Positions 8,747 to 20,614 are shown, counted from the stretch's first letter. The stretch: 27,671 bases of DNA from Mnemiopsis leidyi (GCA_000226015.1 JH152945.1:348458-376128), one strand, 5' to 3'. Translations and numbers: made by a program. The notes: a model not told the origin generated them from the sequence alone.

Positions 8747-9010
8747 ACTGCAATGATATGATAGAGTTCAAAAAAGAAATGAAGAGAACAGTACCTTTGG
8801 AGCAGTAGTTTTCCAAAATTGAGCAGCGCTTTGTCGTCAAACTGCTTACTAAATTTGAAACTGAGTCTGAAGCAAGTGTCTGAAACAAGTTCCTGAGTTA
8901 GCTGATGACTAGCAAGATGAAACTTGTAGACAAAATGAAACTCTTGTAAATGATGAAAAATTGAGACAGGACACCCAGAGGGAAAATGCTTTGACAAATA
9001 GAGACACGGC
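8747..9010 (-). other. Putative 5' UTR of the minus-strand LINE
   Basis: Non-coding sequence upstream of the ORF1 ATG. The outer boundary is uncertain; a 7-bp inverted repeat (GTGTGAC/GTCACAC, about 9093-9126) and AT-rich DNA follow beyond it. Confidence 0.35.
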
Positions 9011-9129
9011 AGAGGATACTAGATGCCGGGACCAGCTCACAGCTGATGTGCCTTACTTGTACAGAGATCTTTGACGGGGTGGACTGCTATATGAGTGTGA
9101 CGCCACCGTTTTACATTGTCACACCTCAA

Positions 9130-10234
9130 ATTATTTTATTAATAGTAGTTGTTGAAAGTAGTTGTTGAAAGTATTTAAACTATCAGAAGTCATCTTGAGA
9201 TCTTGACGAATTGACAGTTTATACGTCGAAGTCATTAAACAACTATGTGACCCATTATGTAGCAGTTTGCTATCAGTATCACTATTGTCAAGAAAATATT
9301 CAGATTTTAGAATAATTAATATATACAAATATGGCCAAATTCTTGTTGTAGAACTTAGGAACATGATCCTTCTCAAACTAACAAAAGTTTGCATTGTCCT
9401 CGCGATAGTCTGTTTAGAAACAGACCGACATTTGCATAATATGGATTATATCATAGTATCATAATATATGTGGTATACAATAATATAATATTGATTATAT
9501 CATAATCATAATCATATCACTGGCACGGCTCGATGAAATTTTTGCTTTCACTGAAGTTTTAAGAAGATGGGTGCTAAATTCTGGTGCTAAGAATTCTGGC
9601 TTTTTGCATACTTCATCGTGAGATTGGTTAGATTTTGACACTTTGTATTTGATAGTTCTCTCTTTAAGTTTAAATAAACTAGTTTGATTTTATCCTTCAA
9701 TTACATACATTCGTTCACAGCCATTTGCTTTATTACTACAGCATTCCAGCTTAAGCAATAGTTAATCTAGTCGACCATGAACTTGAAGTCGTGATTTGCG
9801 GTTGGTAAATTGAAAGTTTTCCTCAATTAAGTAATTAGTACTTAACAAGCGGTTTTTGAAGTTAATTTATCAATTACTTCATATGATCACGTTATAATGC
9901 ATGACGTTTTGTCTTTTGATGTCAATTGTGTATTAATCACATATCTAAATGCATCATTCATATCCCACAAAAGAAAATTCCGCAAATCAAATCCCTCATA
10001 AAAATAAAAGGTACAATTCAAATTTATATTTACGCTTAAAACTTCGTTTTAAAGGCTTATTTTTATTCTTTTAAATTCATGATTGGATCCAATTAAAAAT
10101 GGTTTACTTGGCCTGGGTTGCATTGATACACGGGCTCCTGTTCTATTTTTCGAATCAGATCTTGAAAAACGCGGAATTACGTTTTGGCTGAATAAACGGA
10201 AATGTTGACACATTATTCAACATTGAACCAGTCG
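9130..10234. other. AT-rich intergenic or intronic DNA
   Basis: No supported gene. Contains a 15-bp direct duplication near 9147-9176 (AGTAGTTGTTGAAAG twice) and a very AT-rich low-complexity patch at about 9441-9519 with two GATTATATCATA words. Confidence 0.4.
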
Positions 10235-10242
10235 ATATAAAA
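10235..10242. repeat. 8-bp target-site duplication, left (ATATAAAA)
   Basis: Identical to 10993-11000 and directly abutting the CAG end of the hAT-type element. Confidence 0.9.
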
Positions 10243-10992
10243 CAGAGGCAACATTTAAGTGCGGTGAGTGCGATTTCGCACAATTTCCAGTTCTCCGCAC
10301 AATCCGCACAATTCTATATTATCCGCATAATTCCGCATATTTTTGGTTTCACCGCATATTTTCGCATATTTTCCCAAAAATCGCACTTGATCGCATAAAA
10401 ACCAAAATATTTGTTGTTTCATCATGGTTTAAAAATGGGACCTTTTCGTCTTTAAAATTGGGACATTTTGGTTTCCACGTGCTAAATGGAATTTGGGACG
10501 TTTTCGTACCTTGCCAATTGGAATCTGGGCCGTTTTCGTACCTTGCTGATCGGAATGTGGGACGTTTTCGTCCTCGCTGATCCGAATCTGGGACGTTTTC
10601 GTCCTTGCGCTTGACAAGCATTACTCGGAATGTAGGACATTTTGGTACTTGTTGCTCGTAATCTGGGACGTTTTCGTCCTGGACTTGGGACGTTTTCGTC
10701 AGTAGCTGAAGCTTGGCCAATACACATCATATACCTATGTTGATCGTAATAGCCAATACTTGTTGCTAAGTATCAATCGTCATATCACGTTACACTTTGA
10801 GTTTTTATGCTTGAATGGACCCAAAAAAAGCTTTAAATGCCGCACAATCACCGCACTTTTATGGAAATTTCGCCGCAATTTCGCCGCATAATTTGACAAT
10901 TTTCGCCGCACTCTGCCGCACAATTCGCCTTTTTGAGCAAGTGCGGCACCGCATAATTTGCGATTTTTGACCGCACTTAAATGTTGCCTCTG
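10243..10992. mobile_element. hAT-type non-autonomous transposon (MITE), 750 bp
   Basis: The ends are perfect 23-bp terminal inverted repeats beginning CAGAGGCAACATTTAAG (10243-10265 and 10970-10992). They are flanked by an exact 8-bp target duplication ATATAAAA (10235-10242, 10993-11000). A CAG-G start with an 8-bp duplication is diagnostic of the hAT superfamily. More than fifteen CCGCA or TGCGG words crowd both subterminal regions (about 10258-10400 and 10838-10980), as expected for hAT transposase binding sites. The centre is a minisatellite; no transposase is present, so movement would need a transposase supplied in trans. Confidence 0.9.
10436..10700. repeat. Minisatellite inside the hAT element, about 31-bp unit
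   Basis: Units start with GGGACGTTTTCGTCC and continue TTGCTGATCGGAATCT; spacings between GGGACG starts are about 32, 32, 31, 44, 31 and 22 bp. The minus-strand frames through it are open and encode repeats such as GRKRP and ENVPD, which I regard as by-products of the tandem structure rather than genes. Confidence 0.85.
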
Positions 10993-11000
10993 ATATAAAA
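10993..11000. repeat. 8-bp target-site duplication, right (ATATAAAA)
   Basis: Identical to 10235-10242, directly after the CTG end of the hAT-type element. Confidence 0.9.
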
Positions 11001-14000
11001 TGCAGGTTGATACAATGCGATATAAATGATTACGTACGGCAGTAACTGTGGAAGGTCAACGGTTAGCAATTAAAAACTTTAGAATAGCTACGACAAATTG
11101 TCATTCACAGTCAATCTGACTGAATAATATGTTGCACCTCGCGCATTTTTATACGGATCAATAAGATAATCCACAAAAAGAAGTATTCGAATTCTTTTAA
11201 CTCGTTAAACGCAATAAACACGTCAATAGTTAATATATTCGTGATGGAAGCTAAATCTTCACAACTCAGCGCCTCTCAGCGCCTAAAAGCAGATATCGCA
11301 ATCCATCTGTACTCTATTAACTGAAACACTTCGGTCTGGAAATTTGGTTTAGTCTGTCTGGCTCGAATGCTGGAAATACGTTAACAGAAACATGTAGACT
11401 CATCACTTTTTATGTAGACAAATCCAGAATTCGGTTAAATTGGTTGCTGCCCAACTACTGCTGCTTTCCTCCCAAAACCCCTGAGCCAAAAGTTAACTAA
11501 AAGAAATTAATTGTTCGAATCCCATATCCTTATGAATATTGATAAACGCTATATGTTAGTCATCATAATATCTTTGTTTTCCGTCGTCGTTGTAACAAAA
11601 CATCCTGCAGCTTTGAGCTGCGAGATTCGCGGGATATATTACTGCCGGCATCACAGTCCATTCCCAAAAGTTCAAGCCAAAACTTGAAAACAGCACCACT
11701 GTATAATTGTTAACATGATGACAGCAATTGATATAAAAAATAGAAGTTCTTACATGTCTACCTAATCGGGGAAAGTGGTCTATAGTAGTACTACAGTAAC
11801 CCACATAACACATTTAGTCCACAATTTGCCCAGCCAGATGACGCCAGATAGTTGCTGATAGCTACAAAGTAGAAAGTAGCTAATAGCTTAAAAGATTCCT
11901 GCCCAATTGTGACAGTAGCTTACCCAGCTACCAACTAACATCTTATAATGCCTGCTAGATCTTGTCTAAAATTCCACCTTAAGATCAGCTATTCAAACTA
12001 GGTTGGATTATTGGACAATTTGTAACGATTCTCTTTAAAAAAAGTAAATCCTCGACATATCCGCTAATCATTACGCCACATAGCTAATTATAGTAATACT
12101 TATAGTCAAAGTAAAAATCGCTAGGTTTCTGATTCTGCATGTCAGTCAAGCTAATTCCATGGCCTACCCCATGTGATACTTGTAATTTTTCAATGTCAGC
12201 ACCGCCAGATATATCTTTAATACGAATTGTGACAAGTGGCTAGTGAGAGCTAAAATGTCTATAGGCAGGACATAAGATACTATAATACTTGTACGTTTTC
12301 TTGGCTGTAAAATCGCAGGAAAGTTAAATTTCCTCCGTGAAAATATCACAAAAACTCTCTCCTGCAGTGATAGCTGTGATTTGTAGCTTTGACATGAGCT
12401 TGCCTCATAAGCATTTATATACACACCCTCATGTATGGACCACGTATAGTCGTACTCACACGATCTTATCCTTGGATCTCTTTAAATCATACTTTAGTCA
12501 ATTTGCATGTTACACGTTTGAGTAATTACATTGTAAGATAGAATTAGTTGTGAGTATCGCAGTCATGGCTACACGTCCCTTTTCGTAAGGACAGTTATGT
12601 TTAATGCTGCCTGGTAGACTTGTACGCCACTTTGCCCCCCCCCCCCCCTCTTAGACTTGATTACCACAATCATATTGGGTCGAACTGTACTCACTTCAAT
12701 CGTGGTCCTTTGACTATATTTCGGCTTACAATTAATTAGTTGTAGTTCCCAGCTGTGTCATGTTCGGGAATCAAGTGAAAGTTTTCTTAGAATATTATGG
12801 GTTGTTTTAATGTCCAACCGTGCGGTCAAGTTTCTTGAACAAAGTAATCTTTACTCATGATCGAACTGAAAATTGGGCTAATGATCCTTGAACTTACACC
12901 GACGGTGCGTTTTGAGGCCTAAAATTTGCATATTGCAGATTTGGAGCTGAGCAGCAGCGGTCTCATTACAGAACTGCTTTTTATGTTTGTATCTCTTTGA
13001 TGACTAAGAAATGTACTTTTTTATTGAAAATCTTTAAAATTGAATACACAAATAAGGATTACAGTAATGTAATATCTTTAATCTGCCAATAAGACATTAA
13101 TGGGATGCCTTTTCAAGTGACAAAGTGTAAACAATCTATGGGACACCCAAACACTATATTGACTAGTAAACCAGTCACAGCAATTACATCGGCCCAGGTA
13201 CTCTTTTCCTTAAATTCAAAAGATTGCATTTCATAGTCAATTCATACAGAAATGAACAACATCAATATCAATATTCCAGATGGTTTACTGCCGAAAGTTT
13301 ACATATATCTCATTCTGTTGGCGTTGTTAAAGCTTTTTTGCTGGGGTTAATTCCATCTACAATGCTTAACGCAGCTGTCCATACAAATTAAAATTCCGGA
13401 TTCTAATCATATTATGCCTGTCCTTGATGCGTTAATTGATATCGACAATTAAGATGATAAATCAAGAATACAATAAAGCTTTTAAAGTAGAACTCTTAGT
13501 AATGGCCACATAATAAAAGTTCCTGTTTAAGTATTAAGCTCACTTTCTCACTTATAGTTATATCAGTGTATAGTTCCATGACAATGCCATCTTAACTAGG
13601 ATACATTCTAAAGGTTTACACTTTTTGCTCTAATTATATTTTTCAAGAAGCTGTCAATCGGCCCTTCTAAGTTTTTGACGTTTTAGTTTTACTATATATC
13701 TTTGTCCGAATTTTCGTTCTTTCAACTTTTCTATTATGCCGTTCTGTGCCTAAAAATAAAATCACAGTTTTCATTGTCCAATTGGTCATCATTAGTACAT
13801 GTTTGTCGAACAACACTACAAAACTTGCATCAAAGAGATAAAGAGAAAGTTCTTGGAAAACTTTTCATGATCGGTCTTGCATAAAACCCCTTGTTAGCTC
13901 ATTTTCTAGTTGGTAGTGGGTCGGATAAGCTAGCTTGATCCTTGGTAATACATATTGAGTATTGCAATTTGAAATCGAAATACCAAATGGTTGATTTTTT

Positions 14001-14108
14001 CTGATAAGATTATTCATTGATTATGATATAATTGAAAATTTCTCATCAAGTGAAATTCATCATTTGATTACCTCTCCTTGCACTCAACTGTTGATTGTCT
14101 CATACCAG
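11001..14108. other. AT-rich non-coding DNA
   Basis: No gene supported. A run of 14 C (12635-12648) is present. A frame open up to a CAG|GTACTC site at 13197 was considered as an exon but lacks a convincing acceptor. Confidence 0.4.
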
Positions 14109-14174
14109 CTACTATCAAATGCTTTCGTCATGTCGGCGAGTGCGAGTGACTACAGCTTCCATGGAGACCATCAG
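14109..14174 (+). CDS. Candidate small exon, 22 codons
   Basis: Bounded by a good acceptor (TTGTCTCATACCAG) and a consensus donor (CAG|GTGAGT). The 66 bases are open in phase 0 and translate to LLSNAFVMSASASDYSFHGD plus HQ. The exon is distinctly richer in G and C than the DNA around it. An internal ATG at 14130 could instead make it a first coding exon. No domain is recognised. It would splice in phase 0 to the candidate exon at 15641. Evidence is splice-site quality and openness only. Confidence 0.3.
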
Positions 14175-14873
14175 GTGAGTTAATCTAGATTTAGGATATC
14201 AAGTTCCAATGAACGTCAGAATTTTCGGGAGGAGTCTGAAAATTATTTTATTTAGTGACAGCGATTGACCTATAAAAAGCCAAATATGAGTATGACCAAT
14301 CAATTTTAAGAAACCATGTCTCATGATAGTATGATACAGAAAAATTTCCAACTTCTTCCAAAGATTCTGACGTCTATTAGATTCAACTAACAGAAATCAT
14401 CGCTGATGAGTCATTATTAAGTTTACCGGATGGAAATGAATTGCAGATCAAAATTAAGAAAAAAAATCAACAGAACTTAATGTTGTGTCAATTTAATTTT
14501 ATTCATTTTCATTGCTTAGATGCTACGAAAACAAAAACCTCGCTATATTACACAATTTTCCTAGTAACCCCTCTTCAAATCCTGTCACTTACTGGTAGTC
14601 GACATGACTCACAGAACTTCAGAACTTCCCTCACCACAACACCACTCGGATCAATTTGTCTATTCATCCTTAATTCTCGTCCGTTCAGAGAAATTATAGG
14701 CAATATATAGACAATGACACAAAACTGTGTGTATCGCACAACGGTCACATACTGTCTTCACATCGCATGAACGCATGAATGTGGAAGAAAAGCGCCATTG
14801 TCGTGTTGAAATTATTTCACTTAGTCGGAGGTACAATAATAACTCTATACGATGTGAAAATAGTATGTGATAT

Positions 14874-14970
14874 ACGATGCACTGTAGCATATTAAGGTGG
14901 CTGTTGTGCGATACTGCGATGCACTGTAGTCTATTATAAGGTGACTACTGTGCGATGCACTATAGTCTTA
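14874..14970. repeat. Short tandem repeat, about 40-bp unit, 2.4 copies
   Basis: Units start with CGATGCACTGTAG and contain AAGGTGRCTRYTGTG; copies begin at 14874, 14917 and 14953. Confidence 0.6.
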
Positions 14971-15640
14971 GGATCGTGTTGTCCGTCACTGTGTGGCGAA
15001 TATTTCCGTAAGACGGTACAGTTCTATTGTAATTAATTCTGATGGGCTATCGAGCAGCTACCACAATCAGTCGCTGATAAATCTGCCAGATTGTCAGTAT
15101 TACCCTCTTCGGATATCATTTTTTACTTATTCTTTGAATTTAAGTGGCATTCTATCCGGGATGAATGTTTGTTTTCTTCAAATAGTTTCTTCTTGCTTAA
15201 ATTCTTTGCGCCGCATTTGTTAATAATAATGGCACTATAAGCTTATTTTTGTTGCTAAATACAGCCTCAAACCGAATTTTTTGAATATCAATCATTATGA
15301 ATTTATAGTCGTCTAGTAAAAATCTGACGGATTTTGTACGCGAGTATATGAGACCGGTTAGTGCCATTTTTCATTCAATTTCACGATCATTAATTAATGA
15401 TTGCCTTAAAGTTAACGGATCATTACAGCCGTCGATTTATTAGTGTCTCTCCGACACATGGTTCACATTAAATGTAACCATCGTGGTTGTTTCTCCGTGT
15501 AATGATCTTTTCATGTTCAACAACTGCAAACCTTGATCTAATTATAATCAAGGAAATGGTTTTTGCAAAAAATTGCATTTATCATACTACCTTTGCTTCA
15601 ACACTTTTTTCATTCATATACATCTTCGTTTGTTTAATAG

Positions 15641-15763
15641 AGTGATTGGTCTACCAAACCAAAAAATTGGATGGAAATTGTACGGTTGGGAATATATCGT
15701 CTACAGAATGAGACGTCGGGTACTTATGATCCAAATGACGAAGCGACTATGATAAAAAGATGA
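15641..15763 (+). CDS. Candidate terminal exon, 40 codons
   Basis: Follows an acceptor (TTCGTTTGTTTAATAG) and is open in phase 0 to a TGA at 15761-15763. The peptide begins SDWSTKPKNWMEIVRLGIYR. The phase matches the donor at 14174, so the two could form the 3' end of one small plus-strand gene. No family is recognised. A frame of this length can occur by chance in DNA of this composition, so confidence is low. Confidence 0.25.
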   Translation, partial: SDWSTKPKNWMEIVRLGIYRLQNETSGTYDPNDEATMIKR

Positions 15764-16890
15764 AGCCAGATCTATTTTTAAGTCAGGAACTCAGTTAGGC
15801 TAGTATATCCATGAGCAGATAAGATATGGTTCTATGTCTCTGCTCCAGTATAAGGCTAAAAAGCTATATGGTTGGTTTCTGGGGATGGAGCTAACATCGA
15901 GAAGAGACCTGCCTATATGTTTTAGGAAAACAAAGAATCCGAACAATGATTTGTCCAATGAGTAATTCTCAGGCAAGACAGACCATAACTCATCAGATCC
16001 CTTAATTGAAAGAGTAGTGAACCATGGTCACATTTCGCTTTCAGTCTTGATTCGTAAGGATCTCAAAGATCTAGGTTTCTGAATATTCTGTCGAACAACT
16101 ATGCAAGAATTCTGCGAGCAGGTTCTAGACTCTAGTACGGGGTTTTATGTAACAGGTGCACGAGCTATATCGTACCTACTTTCTTGAAACAAACTGTTCT
16201 CAATCAAGGGCTGATTTCCTGGCGCTGGAGCTGCGTTAACATCTTACACTTCAAACATATAACATTATATTTATCTGTGTGACCTGTCATTGATCTTAGA
16301 AAATATCTAACAGCACTTCACTATTTACTGATCTTAGATATGTAGTAATTAGCAAGCTGCTGGTTCGTCTGGTATTCCGAGCCGGTATATTAATATAGGT
16401 AGTCCCTAGACAGTCCACTTAGCGGACTAGATTTCGGTGCTTTGCCAGGCTAGGGGGAGAAAACTTTAAATGCCATTTACGTTGCATGATCGGTTTGTTC
16501 TGATCCGTTCTAGGTCATCTTCGGATCGTTTTTCTGAACTTTTTTTATTGTGAGCGTTCATTGCTCTAAACAAGGATTTGTGGCGAATCAGCGGATTTGT
16601 TGAAGCAGGCTTTAGAGCGCACGTATTACTTCCAAGTAAGTTTTCAATTAAGGATGTCTTGATCATTGCACTTTTACAGCATGTACATACTTAACAGTGA
16701 CTTTAAGCACAAATTCATTATTATGATAAAGTTTATATTTTGTAAATAATAAATATTATTAATGTTATAATAATCTAAAAAGATATCTATAACATCTTAT
16801 TCAAATGAATCGTTAGCTTTTCTGAATAACAGTTAGAAATTTGTTAAAGTAGCGAGGTCGAAGTGCTATTCAAAATGCATTTTGAAATTG
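15764..16890. other. AT-rich non-coding DNA
   Basis: No gene, RNA gene or structured repeat recognised. Confidence 0.4.
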
Positions 16891-16990
16891 ACATAGGGAG
16901 CGATGAATGAATCCAGTAAAGTATATTAGTAAACCNNNNNNNNNNACATAGGGAGCGATGAATGAATCCAGTAAAGTATGTTAGTAAACC
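16891..16990. other. Assembly gap (10 N) flanked by a duplicated contig end
   Basis: Ns occupy 16936-16945. The 45 bases to the left (16891-16935) and right (16946-16990) are the same sequence starting ACATAGGGAGCG, differing at one base. This is most simply an unmerged contig overlap or two alleles joined end to end, not a biological tandem repeat. Confidence 0.9.
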
Positions 16991-19190
16991 TCCAAACATT
17001 AAATATTCTTCTTTATCTAATTTATCAGTTTAGACATACATGTCGTTTGGTATGCGAAAGAATGTTTTCATTTCCATTCTCTATTTGCATTTACTTTTAC
17101 TTTTACCCTAAGATTGTGTTCCATGCAGGGTTGTAGACTCTCATTCTAATAACTATTTGGTAATTTTCAAGTTATACACATGTATATTGTTGGAACAGGG
17201 AACCCTCAATATACACGCTTCTCCTGGACGATATTCGTATGAAATCACGTTATCAGATCTATAGACCTGTAAGCTATAATAACAGACGATAGTCCCTTGT
17301 AAGCTAATTATTGGCAGACGTAAATGGTAATCATATTGTTACAATAGCTCATTCGACTGCTGTATAACCTGCAACATGACTCAATAATAGTGCGATATAA
17401 TGGTAAGTTACTTGATCAATGTCAGGATGTTAGCTTCACTTTACAACCATTAGCTAGCTTCTATGTCAATCCATCAGATGATTTATATAAGCAGCTCCGG
17501 GCTACAATACCCATGTGGATGATAGCATATTGACGAATTTGCCGATCCCCCAGCATCTGATCGTAGAATGTTGGCACGTGGAGGCTTGAACTGGAGCTGT
17601 AATGCGCTGATTTAATAGTCACGTGACTTGCACTTAAAGTTAGAGACTGCTTATATGATAGAGTAATAAAATCAATGGATGATCAAACATCTTAATTTTT
17701 TGTTTTCGTGAAATTCGTGACCTTTACAGCTGGAGGCTATATTTAATTTCAATTTAGGTTGTGGCATCCTGTATTGACGCTGAAAGCCATAAGTCGATTA
17801 ACGTGTATGAAGGAGAATTGATATCGTTTATGGCATGGGGATGCTATTATATGATGACAATCATCTTATCATCTATGATCAAGTTTGATATCGTTAATTT
17901 ACCAATTTGGACTACTACGAGTATAGTCTATAGTAGTAGTAACAACATAGTGCTATTACTGCTAGACTAAACCCTATGCGATATTCATTGTGGTGTCCTT
18001 AGGCATATATCTTGGTTGTTGAGTCATATAATAGTACCTCACTTGTACTTGGTTTTTTATAAAATACTTTAGCTTTAAAAACCGCGTGCAATCTACAAAT
18101 TAACAATATACTGTCACATGAGCTTAGAATCCAAGCTACCATAACCAACTTACATAGCTATCATTCGTATTAAATTATGGAAATAACTTAAAGGTTTTAA
18201 CAGTTTAAACTAAACAGCAATTATAACTATCCTCTGAAAACTCTGAGCATTGTGGAATGAGAAATTAAGTCGTTTAAAACCGCGTGTACAGAGGAACCGT
18301 AGTACGAAGGATACTTAAGTACTTAAAACCGGTGTAATTATATTGCATTTGTCTTCTGCTGTATAATGACATATCTTCATTTTTATTATCATGCTTTAAC
18401 ATATTTCTGATACTGAAATTTTCTTACCAAAACTGTAGTTCTGAAGCTGGAGTGTGTGAGATTGCCGAGACTTACATCTGCCAATATGCAATGGTGTGGT
18501 GAAAAGCGTGTCAGGTAAACTGTGAAGCTCACAACCAGCCAGTTGATATGAAGCGTGAAAACTCCATGAACTGACAGCTGTTAGAGGCTCGATGATGCCT
18601 GGTACTTTCCTCTGTATTTCACCCAGTATAGCTGATAATTTAGTACTCGATATCTCCTGGTTCTTTATATCTACGTCGATCTCCCCGCCAAATATCTCCT
18701 GATTTACCATGCTCACCGTAGTTTTACGGTCCAGTTAAATGAAGTCTGGTCTAGAATTTTATCAGTTTATTTGCGGTCTAACCTGATGCTGTAAACTTTA
18801 CCTTGAAATCCGTTGAGGTGTATTTCGGCTAAATTGATTTGTCTACGTCAACACCTTGTGCCATATATATTCTTGTTGTGCTCACCATGCTTGATGCACT
18901 TATTTTGGGTCTCTTATAAATTTAAATCCTAAGTTAATGCTCGTTTGCTTTAGCTTACTTGAGTGACTGATACATAAAATTACTGATGGCCAATTTAGCT
19001 GGAACCCTATGTAACAGGCTGCTGTTGGATATGCAGTTTTGTTGCTTTTGAATTAGATAGCTGCAAAAACATTCAATGCTTTTCAATAAAATTGGCCTAC
19101 CTGCGATAATCTCTATATCAGTCCAACAATTATTTTCTGATGACGACAGAATTCGACAAGGAAATTTGTCAATCTGCATCATTTCATAAT
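16991..19190. other. AT-rich non-coding DNA
   Basis: No gene firmly supported. Three copies of an AAAACCGCGTG-like word lie at about 18073, 18275 and 18325 (the last altered to AAAACCGGTG). Another GTCACGTGAC E-box is at about 17620. A minus-strand frame (18710 to about 18431) ends at a plausible donor but matches nothing known. Confidence 0.35.
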
Positions 19191-19209
19191 CCGCATTGAA
19201 TTTTGATGT

Positions 19210-19275
19210 ATTATGTCGTTATATTGGCAATCGATTCAATTGCCAATATAACCACATAATCAGAAACGACATAAT
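19210..19275. repeat. Perfect 14-bp hairpin with outer inverted repeat
   Basis: GTTATATTGGCAAT (19218-19231) and its complement (19239-19252) flank a 7-base loop. An outer pair, ATTATGTCGT (19210-19219) and ACGACATAAT (19266-19275), is also inverted. Confidence 0.75.
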
Positions 19276-19435
19276 CAGAAACCAGATAAATGCGGATAAA
19301 GAAATTAAACATTATAAGCAAATTCTCATCTTACGATTTGACAAATTATTAGGCTCCGAGAACTTTGTTAAAAACAGCTCGAAGCAAAGGCTTTGAATTG
19401 CAAATGGTGGACCTTTCATGCTTTTAGCTGTTTCG

Positions 19436-19499
19436 TTACCTTTACTTACTTACTTACCTTTACTTACATTTACTTACTGTTTCGTTACCTTACTTACTG
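19436..19499. repeat. TTAC/CTTA microsatellite
   Basis: Imperfect tetranucleotide array of TTAC units with two TTTCGTTACC interruptions. Confidence 0.8.
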
Positions 19500-20118
19500 A
19501 AGGGTCAATAAACCTCCCTATATTGGCAGCCATCCTTTCTGTCTAAGTATTTTCGAGCATTTTCATTCCATTATCGATTTACTGTTGTGTAGCTGTGCTA
19601 TCCAGTTTCCTTGTCAGGTGAAAATGTAAGACTATCAGAACTATGCAAACAAAGGTCCATTTTCCTCAAATAATACAGACTGGTATTATTACATAGCCAT
19701 TCGGCTATTCGTTGTACAATGCATTATCACATGCTTATTCATATTCATATGTGTCGTTCAATATGGCGCAATAGGCAAATTTAATCAAGATAAGTGGTAC
19801 CGTTTGCTGTAGTGCTAACAATCAACAATGGCAACTATTTCAATTGTTCGGGCGCGAATACTCTCAATCTTGTCAAATCCACCATCAAACACATACCATG
19901 ATAATACCAAAGTCGTCCTGCCGACCCTCAGACGCTGCTTGAAACAAAAGTTAATATTTGGTAGGCCACAAATCATTTGGTGTCACAATACAGGCTCACT
20001 CCTATCGTTGAGAATGAATTGAGATCAATTGCACTGTATATGCTTATATGGTTTTTGATCTTATATCAACCATGATCAAGGAAGGTATTATCATGGAACT
20101 CGAAAGAGGGCATTCTTC

Positions 20119-20190
20119 GAAATCTTTGTTATAAATAGGACTATACAGTACTATCTTATATGTTATAGTTCTTTTCATAACAAAGATTTC
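20119..20190. repeat. Small inverted-repeat element (14-bp perfect arms)
   Basis: GAAATCTTTGTTAT (20119-20132) pairs with 20177-20190; a second inner pair, GGACTATA and TATAGTTC, lies within. Together these form a 72-bp foldback. Confidence 0.6.
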
Positions 20191-20550
20191 AAAGCATTGT
20201 CACTTTTTCAATTCCCTGTCTTTGATTTGAATAAGGTAACAATAGTAACAACTAAGTAGATAACTTATTTTGTGATTTGATAGCATTTTGTCGGCTTTTT
20301 AAACTGAATTCTGTCTTCAAGATAATCTTGAAATCTTTTACATCGCTAATTATTTTTCCATTGCAGCCCTTTTGACAAATACAAAGATGCTAATACCGGG
20401 CCTCAGAACTCATTTTTTTGCTCCCATTCTTGTTCAACAATGATGTTTTCTTGTTTGTAAAGTGTCTCTTTCGAAAAACTTCTTATGGAACAGATCTTAA
20501 AGTGTACGGAAAGTATTGATAAGTTAATTTTCTGCAAATGTTCTCTTTAG

Positions 20551-20614
20551 CAAGGGATTCCATATCGACCCTTTTGGAGAGAAGTCAATAATGGACAAAT
20601 CTAGCGATATTCAG
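20551..20614 (+). CDS. Candidate small exon, 64 bases
   Basis: Bounded by a strong acceptor (TGTTCTCTTTAG) and a consensus donor (CAG|GTGAGT). Only one frame is open: one leading base, then KGFHIDPFGEKSIMDKSSDI plus Q. This requires an upstream exon ending in phase 2 and gives phase 0 at the donor. An internal ATG (20591) would also permit a first coding exon, MDKSSDIQ. It cannot join the 14109 exon directly because phases disagree. No family is recognised. Confidence 0.3.

Larger units (their letters stand above)
6540..9010 (-). mobile_element. 5' half of a CR1/Jockey-like LINE
   Basis: Reading right to left: a putative 5' UTR (about 9010-8747), an ORF1 with zinc-binding motifs, and an overlapping ORF2 of which the apurinic-type endonuclease and start of the linker remain. 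The RT and 3' end are absent; at about 6510-6540 it abuts an oppositely oriented LINE RT fragment. The outer 5' boundary is approximate. At least three frameshifts are inferred, so the copy is dead, but divergence seems modest because the frames between breaks are long. Confidence 0.75.

Noticed and set aside
10349..10730. Minus-strand open frames of 82-123 codons as a repeat-protein gene
   Set aside because: They are by-products of a minisatellite inside a hAT-type MITE; all frames are similarly open.
13090..13197. Open frame up to a CAG|GTACTC site as an exon
   Set aside because: No convincing splice acceptor and a weak donor.
18396..18716. 106-codon minus-strand frame ending near a GTAAGA donor as a real exon
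   Set aside because: No recognised domain, its length is within chance expectation for this composition, and its phase does not connect to the other minus-strand candidate at 19103-19182.
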